A stretch of DNA of 63,830 bases from an uncultured Armatimonadota bacterium (GCA_903910385.1 CAIVZM010000031.1:1-63830), one strand, 5' to 3'; positions 8,798-20,034 are shown, numbered from the stretch's first letter. Numbers and translations: made by a program. Notes: a model not told the origin generated them from the letters alone.

Positions 8798-9568
8798 TTA
8801 ATATCGGATTTCCGGCAGGCCGGCATCGCGAAGGGCGGATTCCATATCCTCAGGCAGGGGAGCGTCTGTCAGGAGCAGGGATGCGGTATGGAGCGGGGCG
8901 ATATGTACAAAAGCGACCCTGCCGATTTTACTGCCATCGGCGACGACGATAATCGAAGCGGCGCAATTCAGCATCGCCCGTTTTACCTGAACCGCCTCAA
9001 AATCTGCAGCGGTTAACCCGCCGACAGGATCGACTCCGTTGACCGCGAGAAAGAGACGGTCGACGCGAATGGATTTCAGACCTTCGACCGCAACCGGGCC
9101 GAGCATAGCGCGGCGACGTGGTTCCAGATGACCGCCAATGACCAGCGTTTCGATACCGGGTGCGTCCATCAGGAGGAGCGCCGTAGGCAGATTGTTGGTA
9201 ATGACTGTGATTCCGCTCTTACCGGACGCCGCCAGAGTGCGTCCGATTTCATGGGTAGTGGTTCCAGCATCCAGAAGAATGGTTTCGCCCTCGTTGACCA
9301 TCGCCGCCGCCGTGATGCCGATCCGGCGTTTTTCCTCCGCCTGCGCTTCGGCGCGTTCCAGAAAAGGCGGTTCGTGACGACTATCGGTGGCGGTGAGCGC
9401 TCCTCCGTGCGTCCTGCGCAGGAGGCGCTGCCCCTCCAGAGTTGCGAGATCGGCGCGGACGGTCGCGGCGGAAACGCCAAATGTCTGTGTCAGTTCCTCT
9501 ACTGTGACTTTGCCCTGCGTTTTAAGGCGTTCCAAAATCTGTAACTGTCGCTCTTCTGCGAACATCAT
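8798..9568 (-). CDS. DeoR/GlpR-family transcriptional regulator
   Basis: Sugar-metabolism repressor of 256 residues, normal for the family. The N-terminus carries the DeoR winged helix-turn-helix (RQLQILERLKTQGKVTVEEL, then FGVSAATVRADLATLE and LLRRTHGGAL). The C-terminal DeoRC effector domain has the phosphosugar-binding DAGTTTHEIGR and TVITNNLPTALLL. Family members sense phosphorylated sugars. It diverges from the phosphoesterase at 9694. No target operon can be named, though sugar isomerase genes lie within 8 kb. Confidence 0.93.
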   Translation of the reverse strand: MMFAEERQLQILERLKTQGKVTVEELTQTFGVSAATVRADLATLEGQRLLRRTHGGALTATDSRHEPPFLERAEAQAEEKRRIGITAAAMVNEGETILLDAGTTTHEIGRTLAASGKSGITVITNNLPTALLLMDAPGIETLVIGGHLEPRRRAMLGPVAVEGLKSIRVDRLFLAVNGVDPVGGLTAADFEAVQVKRAMLNCAASIIVVADGSKIGRVAFVHIAPLHTASLLLTDAPLPEDMESALRDAGLPEIRY

Positions 9569-9693
9569 TGGAGTAATTTTACCATAAGCGCTTCGATGTT
9601 TTGTGAAATTTCTTTCTTTTGCTTGCGTTTGCTTTCGTTTGTCTTGACTTTTTGCGTGTTTGCCGTTATCCTTCTGAACGGGAGGCTAGTATC

Positions 9694-10353
9694 ATGTTCA
9701 CACGGATCGGGTTAATCGGCGATATTCATGCCGAGGATGCTACGTTAAACGTAGCCCTGAACTTTCTGCATCAGGATGACTCAATTGACCATCTGCTTTG
9801 TGTGGGCGATATCGTTACCGGCCCGGGTGACGCTGCCGTTTGTTGCCGCCTTCTGAGAGAAGCGGAAGTCGCTACGGTGCGCGGAAACCATGATCGATGG
9901 TTCCTCAATAACAGCCGTGGGCTTGGCGGCTATCTCCACCTGCCCCGCGCCACATCGGACTATGACATCACCGGAGAAGACCGTGTCTTTCTGGAAACCT
10001 TACCGGTTACTCGCGAAATAGAGACTTCGGCTGGTTTGCTTCTCCTCAGTCATGGAACCGGCGATGATGATACCTCCGGTATCTATCCGGATGACTCCCT
10101 CGCTGCTCTGGAGAGCAACCATCGTCTGCATTCCCTGCTCGGCGAATGCAAATATCACTTCATCGTCAGCGGCCATACCCATGAGCGGATGGTACGACGA
10201 ATCAATCACCTGTCGATCATCAATCCCGGGTCTCTGCGTCGTGATTTGCGTCCGGGGTTCGGTATCGCCGATTTCATCACCGGGAGAATCCAGTTTTACG
10301 ATATCGACCCCGATACGCTGGAGGTCGTCGCTTCCGAAATGTTTTCGCTCTGA
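9694..10353 (+). CDS. Metallophosphoesterase, calcineurin-like fold
   Basis: Dinuclear-metal phosphoesterase of 219 residues with all five fold motifs in order: LIGDIHAEDA, VGDIVTGPGD, TVRGNHDRW, LLLSHGTGDD and VSGHTHERM. It belongs near the YfcE/MJ0936 group of small phosphodiesterases. The open frame begins at 9619, but the ATG at 9694 has GGGAGG 8 bases upstream and starts right at the first beta strand (MFTRIGLIGDIH), so it is preferred. The substrate is not assignable. Confidence 0.9.
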   Translation: MFTRIGLIGDIHAEDATLNVALNFLHQDDSIDHLLCVGDIVTGPGDAAVCCRLLREAEVATVRGNHDRWFLNNSRGLGGYLHLPRATSDYDITGEDRVFLETLPVTREIETSAGLLLLSHGTGDDDTSGIYPDDSLAALESNHRLHSLLGECKYHFIVSGHTHERMVRRINHLSIINPGSLRRDLRPGFGIADFITGRIQFYDIDPDTLEVVASEMFSL

Positions 10354-10479
10354 GTTCGATACCGATGCCCTGAACGCCATCTTCCATGACATTCTGGTTC
10401 TGTGCGACATTTTGGCGCCAGGAAATAGCCAGCAAATGGAATATGATGTTTGCCCTTTCACTCGTGTACAAGTAATACT

Positions 10480-12975
<2,496 letters not shown>

Positions 12976-12990
12976 AACAGGCAAATAGCA

Positions 12991-13020
12991 AAAAAGACCC
13001 ACAGTACTGTGGGTCTTTTT
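12991..13020. terminator. Bidirectional Rho-independent terminator
   Basis: A perfect 30-base palindrome: five A, GACCCACAGT, its reverse complement, then five T. It sits between the stops of the E1 gene and the convergent sdhB gene and should end transcripts from both sides. Confidence 0.92.
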
Positions 13021-13040
13021 GTTTCCTCATGCGCTTTTCG

Positions 13041-13853
13041 TTAGCGCCCCAGCCACTTTTTGATGCGGTACCAGGTGGTATCGCGATGCAGTTCGGCGAT
13101 GGCGCGTGTCAGGGGGATTTCCTTCGGGCATACCTGAACGCAGTTCTGTGCGTTACCGCAGGACGCGATGCCATCCGGTCCGGTAATAGCTTCCAGACGT
13201 TCATCAGCGTTCATTTTCCCGGTTGGGTGGGAGTTGAACAAACGCACCTGCCCGATAGCGGCAGGTCCGATGAAACTCGAATGCTCGTTGATTTGCGGGC
13301 ATGCTTCCAGACAGGAACCGCAGGACATACACCGGGCGAAGTCGTAGGCAAGTTCCTGCTCCTTGGCGCTCAGACGTGGGCCGGGACCAAGATCATAGGT
13401 GCCGTCGATCGGAATCCAGCCCTGAATCTTTTTCAGGTTATCGAACATCTTTGAACGGTCCACCACCAGATCGCGCACGACGGGAAACTTGCTCATGGGT
13501 TCGATCAGCAATTGACGCCCGCCCGAAGCGGGCGCAACGACATCGATCAGGGCGGAACACGCCTGCCGAACGCGTCCATTGATACGCACCGTGCAAGAGC
13601 CGCATACCTCTTCCAGACATGCCTGCTCCCATGCGACCGGCGCCACCTTCTTTCCCTGGCGGGTCGTGGGGTTTCGCTGAATCTCCATCAGGACGGAGAT
13701 GACGTTCATGTTGGTTTTGTAAGTGACAGCGTATTCCTCGTAATAAGGAGTCGATTCCGCCGTTTCCTGACGCTTGATGCGTACATTGATGGTTTCGCCG
13801 GAGCCGCCGCCCGTCTCGGCTGCAGCGCTATGGATTAAGGGTAGTTCCAGCAT
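13041..13853 (-). CDS. sdhB: Succinate dehydrogenase iron-sulfur subunit SdhB
   Basis: Iron-sulfur electron-transfer subunit of complex II, 270 residues, carrying electrons from FAD to quinone at the inner face of the membrane. The 2Fe-2S ligands lie in CLEEVCGSCTV and the following RQAC, the 4Fe-4S ligands in CMSCGSCLEACPQ, and the 3Fe-4S ligands in CGNAQNCVQVCPKE. It is last in sdhC-sdhA-sdhB, read leftward, and starts 163 bases after the sdhA stop. About 20 extra residues stand before the ferredoxin fold. Confidence 0.96.
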   Translation of the reverse strand: MLELPLIHSAAAETGGGSGETINVRIKRQETAESTPYYEEYAVTYKTNMNVISVLMEIQRNPTTRQGKKVAPVAWEQACLEEVCGSCTVRINGRVRQACSALIDVVAPASGGRQLLIEPMSKFPVVRDLVVDRSKMFDNLKKIQGWIPIDGTYDLGPGPRLSAKEQELAYDFARCMSCGSCLEACPQINEHSSFIGPAAIGQVRLFNSHPTGKMNADERLEAITGPDGIASCGNAQNCVQVCPKEIPLTRAIAELHRDTTWYRIKKWLGR

Positions 13854-14016
13854 AGTTTTCTCTCTATTTTCTAAGAATCGCCCCGCCCCACCTTATGTAC
13901 AGTCCGAAGACTTCCCTGGTGGGACGAAGCGTTCGCTTCGGTTCTTTTACGCTTTCGTTCCCGGTCAGTTCGCGCCGCTGGTTCCGGGTTTGATTTCCGC
14001 CATATTCGGCGAGATA

Positions 14017-16149
14017 TTAGTTTTTCGCCGTTCCGGAACCCTCGCCGAGAGGTGGCGTGCTTGGCGCGGCAGACAAAGCGTCTACCGTACCATTTCCGCC
14101 GCGAACGGTATCTTCTCCAGAAATAGACACTGTGACGGGCGTAGCGCCGTTCGCATGACCATTCAGGGTGCCATTGACGTGTCCGTTCGCATGACCATTC
14201 AGGGTGCCATTGACGTGTCCGTTCGCATGACCATTCAGGGTGCCATTGACGTGTCCGTTCGCATGTCCGTTCGCATGTCCGTTCACGCCGGAGCCATTCA
14301 GGGAAACCGCTACCGGAGCGGGTTTCGCCGGGGCGTCGTCCGTGTACTTACGGGCGCGAGGAACGACCAGCGACGTGTCCACTTCCTCATAGGAAATCTT
14401 GACGCCATCTGGATGGTATGCCGCCACCGTCGTTTTGAGGAAGTTAGCATCGTCACGGTCTTTGAAGTCCGGCTTATAGTGCGCCCCGCGTGACTCATCG
14501 CGTAGCAGGGCTCCCTTGGTCATCGCTTCCGCAAGGAGCAACATATTCCAGAGTTGCCGGGTGAAAGGAATGGTTTGGTTCGTCCAACCGGATACATCGG
14601 AAATGTCGATGTTCTGGTATCGCTCCATCAAATCGCGGATACGGGCGACCTGCTTTTCGAGTCGGTCATTGTAACGGACAACAGTCATGTTCTCGGTCAT
14701 TGTGTCGCCGAGTTCGCGCCAGAGGTCGAACGGGTTTTCCTTTCCGTTCATGCCTTTGATCCGCTCATACTGCGCCGTTCGCGCCCGCAGTTGCGCTCCC
14801 ATTTCCGGGTCGGCTTCGGAAGATCCCGAGGATTCCAGACCGCCGACATATTTCAGAACCGCTGGCCCGGTAATCTGTCCGCCGGTCAGGCAGGAAAGAA
14901 GAGAGTTCGCACCGAGTCGGTTCGCGCCATGATACTGGTAATCGCACTCCCCGACGGCGAATAGTCCGTCCACATTGGTCATGTGATAAGGAGTCGATTC
15001 CAGATTCTTGCCATTATTGATCCACAGACCGCCCATAGAGTAATGGACTGCCGGGAAAATCCGCATCGGGACATCGCGCGGGTCATCACCGACAAATTTC
15101 TCGTAGATTTCGAGGACACCACGCAGTTTTAGGTCGAGTTGTCTTCGGTCGATGTGCGTGACATCGAGGAAGACCTGATTTTTACCGTAGACACCCATTT
15201 TCTCATCGACGCACTTGGCAAAAATCTCACGGGTGGCGATATCGCGGGGGACAAGGTTACCGTACTTCGGGTACTTGGTCTCCAGGAAGTAATCGCGTTC
15301 ATCTTCAGGGATATTCTGACCGGGACGAGGATCGCCCTGCTTTTTGGGAACCCAGACACGACCACCTTCGCCACGCACCGATTCCGAGATCAGACGCAGT
15401 TTGTCTTCGCCCGGAACCGCTGTGGGATGCACCTGAACGAACTCGCCATTGGCAAACCAGGCGCCCTGTTGATAAACCGCGCCCGCCGCCGTTCCAGTGT
15501 TGATGACCGAGTTGGTCGAACGTCCGTAAACGATTCCCGGTCCGCCGGTGGCAAGCACAACGGCGTCCGCCGGGAACGACCGTATTTCCATGGAGCGCAA
15601 GTCCTGACAGACAATGCCGATCACTCTGCCGGAACCGCCCTCCGCCCGAACGATGCCCAGAAATTCCCAGAATTCGTACTTGACAATCTTCCCGGCGACT
15701 TCCCAGCGTCGCGCCTGTTCATCGAGGGCGTACAGGAGTTGTTGACCGGTGGTCGCGCCGGCGTAGGCGGTACGGTGGTACAAGGTTCCGCCGAAGCGCC
15801 GGAAATCCAGTAATCCTTCCGGGGTGCGGTTGAACATGACCCCCATGCGATCCAGCAGATTGATGATGCCGGGAGCCGCATCCGCCATGGTCTTGACCAG
15901 GGTCTGATTGGCGAGGAAGTCGCCGCCATAGACCGTATCATCCAGGTGCTTGGCGGGAGAATCACCCTCGCCTTTGGTATTCACTGCGCCATTGATGCCG
16001 CCCTGGGCGCAGACCGAGTGAGACCGCTTGACCGGGACAAGCGAGAACAGTTCTACCGTTCCGCCCGCCTCAGCGATCTTGACGGCGGTCATCAGACCTG
16101 CCAGTCCTCCGCCGACGACGATTACTTTCGCTTTCGCTACCGATGCCAT
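14017..16149 (-). CDS. sdhA: Succinate dehydrogenase flavoprotein subunit SdhA with repeat tail
   Basis: Catalytic subunit of complex II, oxidising succinate to fumarate with covalent FAD. Visible are the dinucleotide fold VIVVGGGLAGLMTAVKIAE at the N-terminus, HSVCAQGGING with the FAD-linked His, VLATGGPGIVYG, AVHYSMGGLW and the active-site region GECDYQYHGANRLGANSLL. At 710 residues it is about 50-70 longer than close relatives. The excess is a low-complexity C-terminal insert (about residues 625-690) built of Asn-Gly-His-Ala and Val-Asn-Gly-Thr-Leu units, coded by a fresh 36-bp tandem repeat. The insert follows the conserved capping and helical domains, so catalysis should be unaffected. 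Second gene of the sdh operon. Confidence 0.96.
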   Translation of the reverse strand: MASVAKAKVIVVGGGLAGLMTAVKIAEAGGTVELFSLVPVKRSHSVCAQGGINGAVNTKGEGDSPAKHLDDTVYGGDFLANQTLVKTMADAAPGIINLLDRMGVMFNRTPEGLLDFRRFGGTLYHRTAYAGATTGQQLLYALDEQARRWEVAGKIVKYEFWEFLGIVRAEGGSGRVIGIVCQDLRSMEIRSFPADAVVLATGGPGIVYGRSTNSVINTGTAAGAVYQQGAWFANGEFVQVHPTAVPGEDKLRLISESVRGEGGRVWVPKKQGDPRPGQNIPEDERDYFLETKYPKYGNLVPRDIATREIFAKCVDEKMGVYGKNQVFLDVTHIDRRQLDLKLRGVLEIYEKFVGDDPRDVPMRIFPAVHYSMGGLWINNGKNLESTPYHMTNVDGLFAVGECDYQYHGANRLGANSLLSCLTGGQITGPAVLKYVGGLESSGSSEADPEMGAQLRARTAQYERIKGMNGKENPFDLWRELGDTMTENMTVVRYNDRLEKQVARIRDLMERYQNIDISDVSGWTNQTIPFTRQLWNMLLLAEAMTKGALLRDESRGAHYKPDFKDRDDANFLKTTVAAYHPDGVKISYEEVDTSLVVPRARKYTDDAPAKPAPVAVSLNGSGVNGHANGHANGHVNGTLNGHANGHVNGTLNGHANGHVNGTLNGHANGATPVTVSISGEDTVRGGNGTVDALSAAPSTPPLGEGSGTAKN
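14150..14257. repeat. 36-bp tandem repeat in sdhA
   Basis: Three identical 36-base units start at 14150, 14186 and 14222, followed by partial 12-base sub-repeats of ttcgcatgtccg to about 14285. They encode a 12-residue unit NGHANGHVNGTL. Exact identity shows recent slippage expansion within a core metabolic gene. Confidence 0.96.
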
Positions 16150-16214
16150 AATTTAACACTGCTCCGAATTCTAATACCGGAAAAGACGCGCTGTACGTTA
16201 GTCGTAACGCCCTG

Positions 16215-17057
16215 TCAAAGGACGGGATTCGCTGGAGAGGGTGCGACAAAAGTCCCCTCCCCGGTCTTCGGCGCGCCGGTGTCTTTCAACGACATCTTCT
16301 CAGCTTCGCCCTTGATCAATTCCTGAATGCCCGAAGGATACTTCTGAAGATAACTCTGTCCCATGACTGAGAAGTTGATAGCGATCCACGCTCCCAGCAG
16401 GGTCAGCCCAAGACCGATGATCCATCCGAGGACAGCGGCGACCTGTTGGGCTTGCTTGCCTATCGCGATTCCCCAGCGGATGCTGAAGTTGAATATTCCA
16501 TTTCCCAGATGGAAGGCAGCCGCCGTAATACCGATGATGTAAGCGGCAAGATACCACATATTCGTGAAGCGGTACGCCATCGCGGCGTAGGAAATGGAGG
16601 CGAAAGCGACTTCGTGACTTGCTCCCTGCCATTCCAGAATACGCTTCATTATACTGGTATCGTAGGTGTGGAAAATAAGATAGGCGAAAGCGACGACGCC
16701 GGACCAGCGCTGAAAGACGTAGAGCCAGTTTCGCGTATAGCCATAATGCGGAGTATTGCCGCCCGGCCCCTGCATTTCTGCGACGATAAACATACCGTAG
16801 ATTGCATGGAAAAGGATCGGAATCGCAATGACGCCAATTTCCAGCAATGCGACGAACGGGGCGTAGTTAATGACCTTGACGGTCGTATTGAACTCCACCT
16901 CGCCACGTAACGCATACGAGTTCGCCACCAGATGGAAAATCATGAACGCCCCGATGGGCAGAACTCCAGACAGAGAATGGAGTTTGTGAAGCAAATAGGA
17001 ATCGGCGAAAAACGCCCGGCTTCCCGGTTGCCCCTTCTTTATTATTGTTGTAGCCAT
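16215..17057 (-). CDS. sdhC: Succinate dehydrogenase cytochrome b subunit SdhC
   Basis: Single membrane-anchor cytochrome b of a Bacillus/Bacteroidetes-type complex II, 280 residues with five hydrophobic segments. It binds heme b and quinone and docks SdhA and SdhB. Recognisable stretches are FADSYLLHKLHSLSGVLPIG, MIFHLVANSY, VVAFAYLIFHTYDT and AAFHLGNGIFNF. The His residues in the LHKLHSLSG, IFHLV, IFHTY and FHLGNG segments are candidate heme ligands. First gene of sdhC-sdhA-sdhB, with sdhA following after 65 bases. A promoter is visible upstream (17096-17124). No sdhD is present, as expected for this type. Confidence 0.94.
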   Translation of the reverse strand: MATTIIKKGQPGSRAFFADSYLLHKLHSLSGVLPIGAFMIFHLVANSYALRGEVEFNTTVKVINYAPFVALLEIGVIAIPILFHAIYGMFIVAEMQGPGGNTPHYGYTRNWLYVFQRWSGVVAFAYLIFHTYDTSIMKRILEWQGASHEVAFASISYAAMAYRFTNMWYLAAYIIGITAAAFHLGNGIFNFSIRWGIAIGKQAQQVAAVLGWIIGLGLTLLGAWIAINFSVMGQSYLQKYPSGIQELIKGEAEKMSLKDTGAPKTGEGTFVAPSPANPVL

Positions 17058-17095
17058 AAATCGCCGTTTCCAAATTCTGTAAAATCAGCGCAATA

Positions 17096-17124
17096 AGTAT
17101 ACCGCCGTAAACCAAAGAAGTAAA
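17096..17124 (-). promoter_or_regulatory. Promoter of the sdhCAB operon
   Basis: Read leftward: TTTACT (-35, 17119-17124), a 17-base spacer and TATACT (-10, 17096-17101), about 40 bases before the sdhC start. Four of six -35 bases match consensus. Confidence 0.6.
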
Positions 17125-17167
17125 TCGAATTTATCGAATGAATATAATAAGTTTATCTGATATATAG

Positions 17168-17210
17168 AAGGAGCGATTATATAAAGGAGCGATTATATAA
17201 AGGAGCGATA
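17168..17210. repeat. 16-bp tandem repeat between sdhC and the acyltransferase gene
   Basis: Units of aaggagcgattatata start at 17168 and 17184, with an 11-base partial third at 17200. Each carries an AAGGAG ribosome-site-like core and an AT-rich half. It lies 113 bases before the acyltransferase start, in a 265-base divergent intergenic region that also holds the sdh promoter. Confidence 0.9.
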
Positions 17211-17322
17211 ACAGTAAATTGCAGTCGTAATCCGACCTCCACGATCTTGGCATGTTGACGATCCGGAGAAAATATCGTTGGACTATCAATTGGTCGCTGA
17301 TTTACTATCCTGAAAAGGAGGT

Positions 17323-18600
17323 ATGTGGCGTAGCATCGCACGAAGTCTACTTCCGCTCATGGAATCAAACGGCGTACCCGAAATAAATAAAGCGTTATTG
17401 CGCTTTTTGTATGCGATTTACAACCCTGCCTTGCGTATGCGGGAGGGAGTATCACGTATTACGGTTTCTCCTGCGGAATGGGGGCGTCTTGTCGCTTACC
17501 GGGGAAAGCGAGCGATGTTGCTTTGCAATCACCCAACCTGGCATGATCCTCCTGTCGTCTTCGGATTGTCGCGCCTGTTAGGTGATCCTTTTTACTTCGC
17601 TGCAATGGAAGAACTGTTCGAGGGAATTGTCGGAGAAGTGGTGCGACGTATCGGCGTTTTTCCCATCAAGCGTGGAAAGCCTGATCGCAAGGCGCTGAAA
17701 ATTTGCCAGAGCATTCTGACGGATCACAATGGCAAGCTCGTTCTTTTCCCCGAAGGCGAAGCTCACGAGAGGAACGATGTTCGCCTGCCGATATCCGAGG
17801 GGGGCGATGGCGCGGCGCAAATCGGATTCTGGGCGGCGACGGCATTGATGGAAAGAGGCGACGGTGCGGATATCTCAATGCCGATAATCGTACTCTCCGT
17901 TTTCTATGCGCTTCAGAGCGATCCTGCGCCCGCTCTGCACAAGGGCATCGCTCGGGTGGAGAAAATTCTGGGTCTGGCGCACGAAGAATCCCCGCTGGAG
18001 AGCCGATTTGCACGTGCGGAACGTCTTGCGCTGAATGGGGTGGAACATCGACTGGGTCTTGATGTTAGGAATGACGTAAACGACAACGAGCGACTGACTC
18101 GATTGAGGGAGCGGATTGAGGAGAAAGTGTGCGTCACTCTGAATGCCCCACTGCCTTTAGCAAAGGATTCTCATCTCCGAATACGCTCTCTGTATAGCCT
18201 GATTCAGGATATACGCAACGTTCCTGTTGCCGGTATGAGCGAACGAGACCGGCGAATACACGAAGCGTTGTTGCAAGAGGCGCAACTCTGTTACAAGGAT
18301 ATCGAGCGCGTGCAACGATGGGTGGTTGCCGGGTTGGACGCTCCGGGTGAGGGAAGTTCTGCGGAGCGCCTGGCGGAGCGCCTGAGACGACTGGAAGCGG
18401 AAGTTCTCGGACAGGTACGGACGCACTTTACTTACGAAGCGATCATTCGGGTAGCGGAACCTTTCGATCTGTGCGAAATGCTACCTCTTTATAAAACGGC
18501 GCGTCGTGAAGCGATCCGTCAGGCGACTGTACGGACGGAAGCGCTGTTCGATGGGTTCCTCCATGAATGGCGAGACAGAAAACAAAAGTATCTTACCTGA
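17323..18600 (+). CDS. PlsC-like acyltransferase with a C-terminal helical extension
   Basis: Membrane-associated acyltransferase of the lysophosphatidate acyltransferase (PlsC) superfamily. The catalytic HX4D motif is in LLCNHPTWHDPPV near residue 70, and the acceptor-binding FPEG motif is in LVLFPEGEAHERND near 145. Typical PlsC proteins have about 240 residues; this has 425. The C-terminal 180 residues form charged, probably helical sequence (RLRERIEEKVCVTLNA, AERLAERLRRLEAEVLGQV) that I do not recognise. The start is unusual: the strong ribosome site AAAAGGAGG ends one base before the ATG at 17323, so true initiation may be at the in-frame ATG 17359. LysR-type gene follows after 31 bases. 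Confidence 0.83.
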   Translation: MWRSIARSLLPLMESNGVPEINKALLRFLYAIYNPALRMREGVSRITVSPAEWGRLVAYRGKRAMLLCNHPTWHDPPVVFGLSRLLGDPFYFAAMEELFEGIVGEVVRRIGVFPIKRGKPDRKALKICQSILTDHNGKLVLFPEGEAHERNDVRLPISEGGDGAAQIGFWAATALMERGDGADISMPIIVLSVFYALQSDPAPALHKGIARVEKILGLAHEESPLESRFARAERLALNGVEHRLGLDVRNDVNDNERLTRLRERIEEKVCVTLNAPLPLAKDSHLRIRSLYSLIQDIRNVPVAGMSERDRRIHEALLQEAQLCYKDIERVQRWVVAGLDAPGEGSSAERLAERLRRLEAEVLGQVRTHFTYEAIIRVAEPFDLCEMLPLYKTARREAIRQATVRTEALFDGFLHEWRDRKQKYLT

Positions 18601-18631
18601 GAACCATTAAGCGTAACGGAATGCCAGAACT

Positions 18632-19552
18632 ATGGATATAGAAGCCCTGCGACTCCTACTAATCGTTGCAGAGACTGGTTCTTTTTCCCGGGCTGCGGAG
18701 CGTTGCTTTATTTCGCAATCTGCGGTCAGCCAGCGCATTCAGGCTATGGAGCAGGAATTCGGTCAGAAGCTTGTTGAGCGTGGTAAGGGACGTCCCGGCG
18801 CCCGCTTTACGGAAGCGGGACTTTTACTTACGGAAAGATCACGCGATCTGGTGGCGAGAGCGGACGCCCTACGTCGTGAAATGGCGGAAGTCGGAAAGAC
18901 CATCAGCGGTTCATTGCGCGTTGGCACGGTCTATTCTATCGGTCTGCACGCCCTAACTCCCGCTCTAACACGCTACCTGACAAAGTACCCGCAGGTCAAT
19001 CTGCATCTGGAATATCTCCGGACCGATAAAATTTATGAATCATTGAGCAGTGGCGCCATTGATTGCGGGATTGTCGCCTGTCCCCATGAAAAGCCGCTCA
19101 TCGAGGTCGTTCCGCTGGGCGAGGAAGACATGATTCTGATCGCTCGACCAGGTCATCCCCTTGCGGCGTGGGAGCATGTCCCGGTCAGCAAATTGCAGGG
19201 AATCCCTTTTATTGCCTTCGAGGAAGATATCCCTACTCGCCCCCTGATCGACTCTTTTTTACAGAGCGAGGGGGTAACGGTAGATATCATGCAGGCTTTC
19301 GATAATATTGAGACCATCAAGCAGGCGGCGCAAATCGGCCTGGGGGTAGCTATCGTGCCGGAATCGACGGTGCGTAGGGAAATCGCCGACAATCTGCTTA
19401 TTGGACGGTACTTTGCGGAGGGGGCATTGAGACGCCCGACCGGAATACTGGTACATCGGGGTCGACCTCGCCGTCGTACCCTGGATCGATTTATTACGGC
19501 GCTGATGGGCGAGGAAGAAACCGGCTCCGACATCTTGATTGATCCAAAGTGA
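18632..19552 (+). CDS. LysR-family transcriptional regulator
   Basis: LysR-type regulator of 306 residues, family length. The N-terminal winged helix is clear: MDIEALRLLLIVAETGSFS, AERCFISQSAVSQRIQAMEQ. The substrate-binding domain follows (residues 90-295) with LRVGTVYSIGLHALTPAL, GAIDCGIVACPHEKP and QAAQIGLGVAIVPESTV. It resembles the CysB/CbbR-like subgroup without a specific match. It sits 31 bases downstream of the acyltransferase in the same direction, so it may be co-transcribed. The regulated genes are unknown. Confidence 0.93.
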   Translation: MDIEALRLLLIVAETGSFSRAAERCFISQSAVSQRIQAMEQEFGQKLVERGKGRPGARFTEAGLLLTERSRDLVARADALRREMAEVGKTISGSLRVGTVYSIGLHALTPALTRYLTKYPQVNLHLEYLRTDKIYESLSSGAIDCGIVACPHEKPLIEVVPLGEEDMILIARPGHPLAAWEHVPVSKLQGIPFIAFEEDIPTRPLIDSFLQSEGVTVDIMQAFDNIETIKQAAQIGLGVAIVPESTVRREIADNLLIGRYFAEGALRRPTGILVHRGRPRRRTLDRFITALMGEEETGSDILIDPK

Positions 19553-19620
19553 AATGGATTTCATCGCGTTCAGAACAATCAGGCAGGAAAACCGTCTGAA
19601 TTCCGGTGACGTGAATCATA

Positions 19621-19649
19621 TTGACACCTTTTGAGACTACCGATACAAT
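19621..19649 (+). promoter_or_regulatory. Consensus promoter of rpsU
   Basis: TTGACA at 19621-19626, a 17-base spacer and TACAAT at 19644-19649. The -35 box is perfect and the -10 differs by one base. A leader of about 150 bases follows before rpsU; it contains a weak AACGC/GCGTT hairpin followed by T residues near 19690-19710, possibly an attenuator. Confidence 0.85.
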
Positions 19650-19806
19650 GCTCCGGCATGGTTGCGCGTTCCTCCGGGCTTCTGCGGTTATTAACGCTTT
19701 CTGCGTTTTTTCCGTCGGAATGAACCGATGGGGAAGAAATTTCCGTTTCGCATCCTGTGACAGGGAACCGAAGCGAGACCACAGAGGTGAGGAGGGATGA
19801 ATAGAT

Positions 19807-19995
19807 ATGGCACAAGTTCAAGTACGTCAGGGCGAACCTTTAGACGCCGCACTGAAGCGCTTTAAAAAGCAACTTCAGCAAGATGGCACGCTAAAGATTG
19901 CGCGCGCACACGAGTATTACGAAAAACCGAGCGAAAAGCGCCGCAAGGCCGAAGCGGCCCGCAAGCGCAAGATCCGCCAGAGCGAAGAGCGGTAG
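19807..19995 (+). CDS. rpsU: 30S ribosomal protein S21
   Basis: Small basic ribosomal protein of 62 residues that joins the platform of the 30S subunit near the 3' end of 16S rRNA. Sequence features are VRQGEPLDAALKRFKKQLQQ, ARAHEYYEKPSEKRRK and a Lys/Arg-rich C-terminal tail, all typical of S21. A strong AGGAGGG at 19791-19797 lies 9 bases before the ATG. It has its own consensus promoter. A 27-base dyad follows 3 bases after the stop. Confidence 0.97.
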   Translation: MAQVQVRQGEPLDAALKRFKKQLQQDGTLKIARAHEYYEKPSEKRRKAEAARKRKIRQSEER

Positions 19996-19998
19996 ATC

Positions 19999-20025
19999 GT
20001 TTACGACGATCCAATTGTCGTAAAC
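19999..20025. promoter_or_regulatory. Inverted repeat between rpsU and the PgpH-type gene
   Basis: Perfect 9-base arms GTTTACGAC and GTCGTAAAC with a 9-base spacer. It starts 3 bases after the rpsU stop and ends 3 bases before a TATAAT box at 20029-20034. It could be an rpsU terminator hairpin (no T run follows) or an operator over the -35 region of the next operon. Confidence 0.6.
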
Positions 20026-20028
20026 CGG

Positions 20029-20034
20029 TATAAT
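20029..20034 (+). promoter_or_regulatory. Candidate -10 box for the PgpH-ybeY operon
   Basis: Perfect TATAAT 50 bases before the PgpH-type ATG. No good -35 stands 17 bases upstream; that position is inside the inverted repeat, which would suit an activator- or repressor-controlled promoter. Confidence 0.5.

Noticed and set aside
14150-14257. Direct repeats of regular length considered as a CRISPR array
   Set aside because: The 36-base units abut without spacers and are in frame in sdhA; they are a tandem coding repeat.
13774-14493. Plus-strand frame of 239 codons across the sdhA repeat
   Set aside because: Antisense shadow of sdhA; its repeat-rich translation follows from the 36-base repeat.
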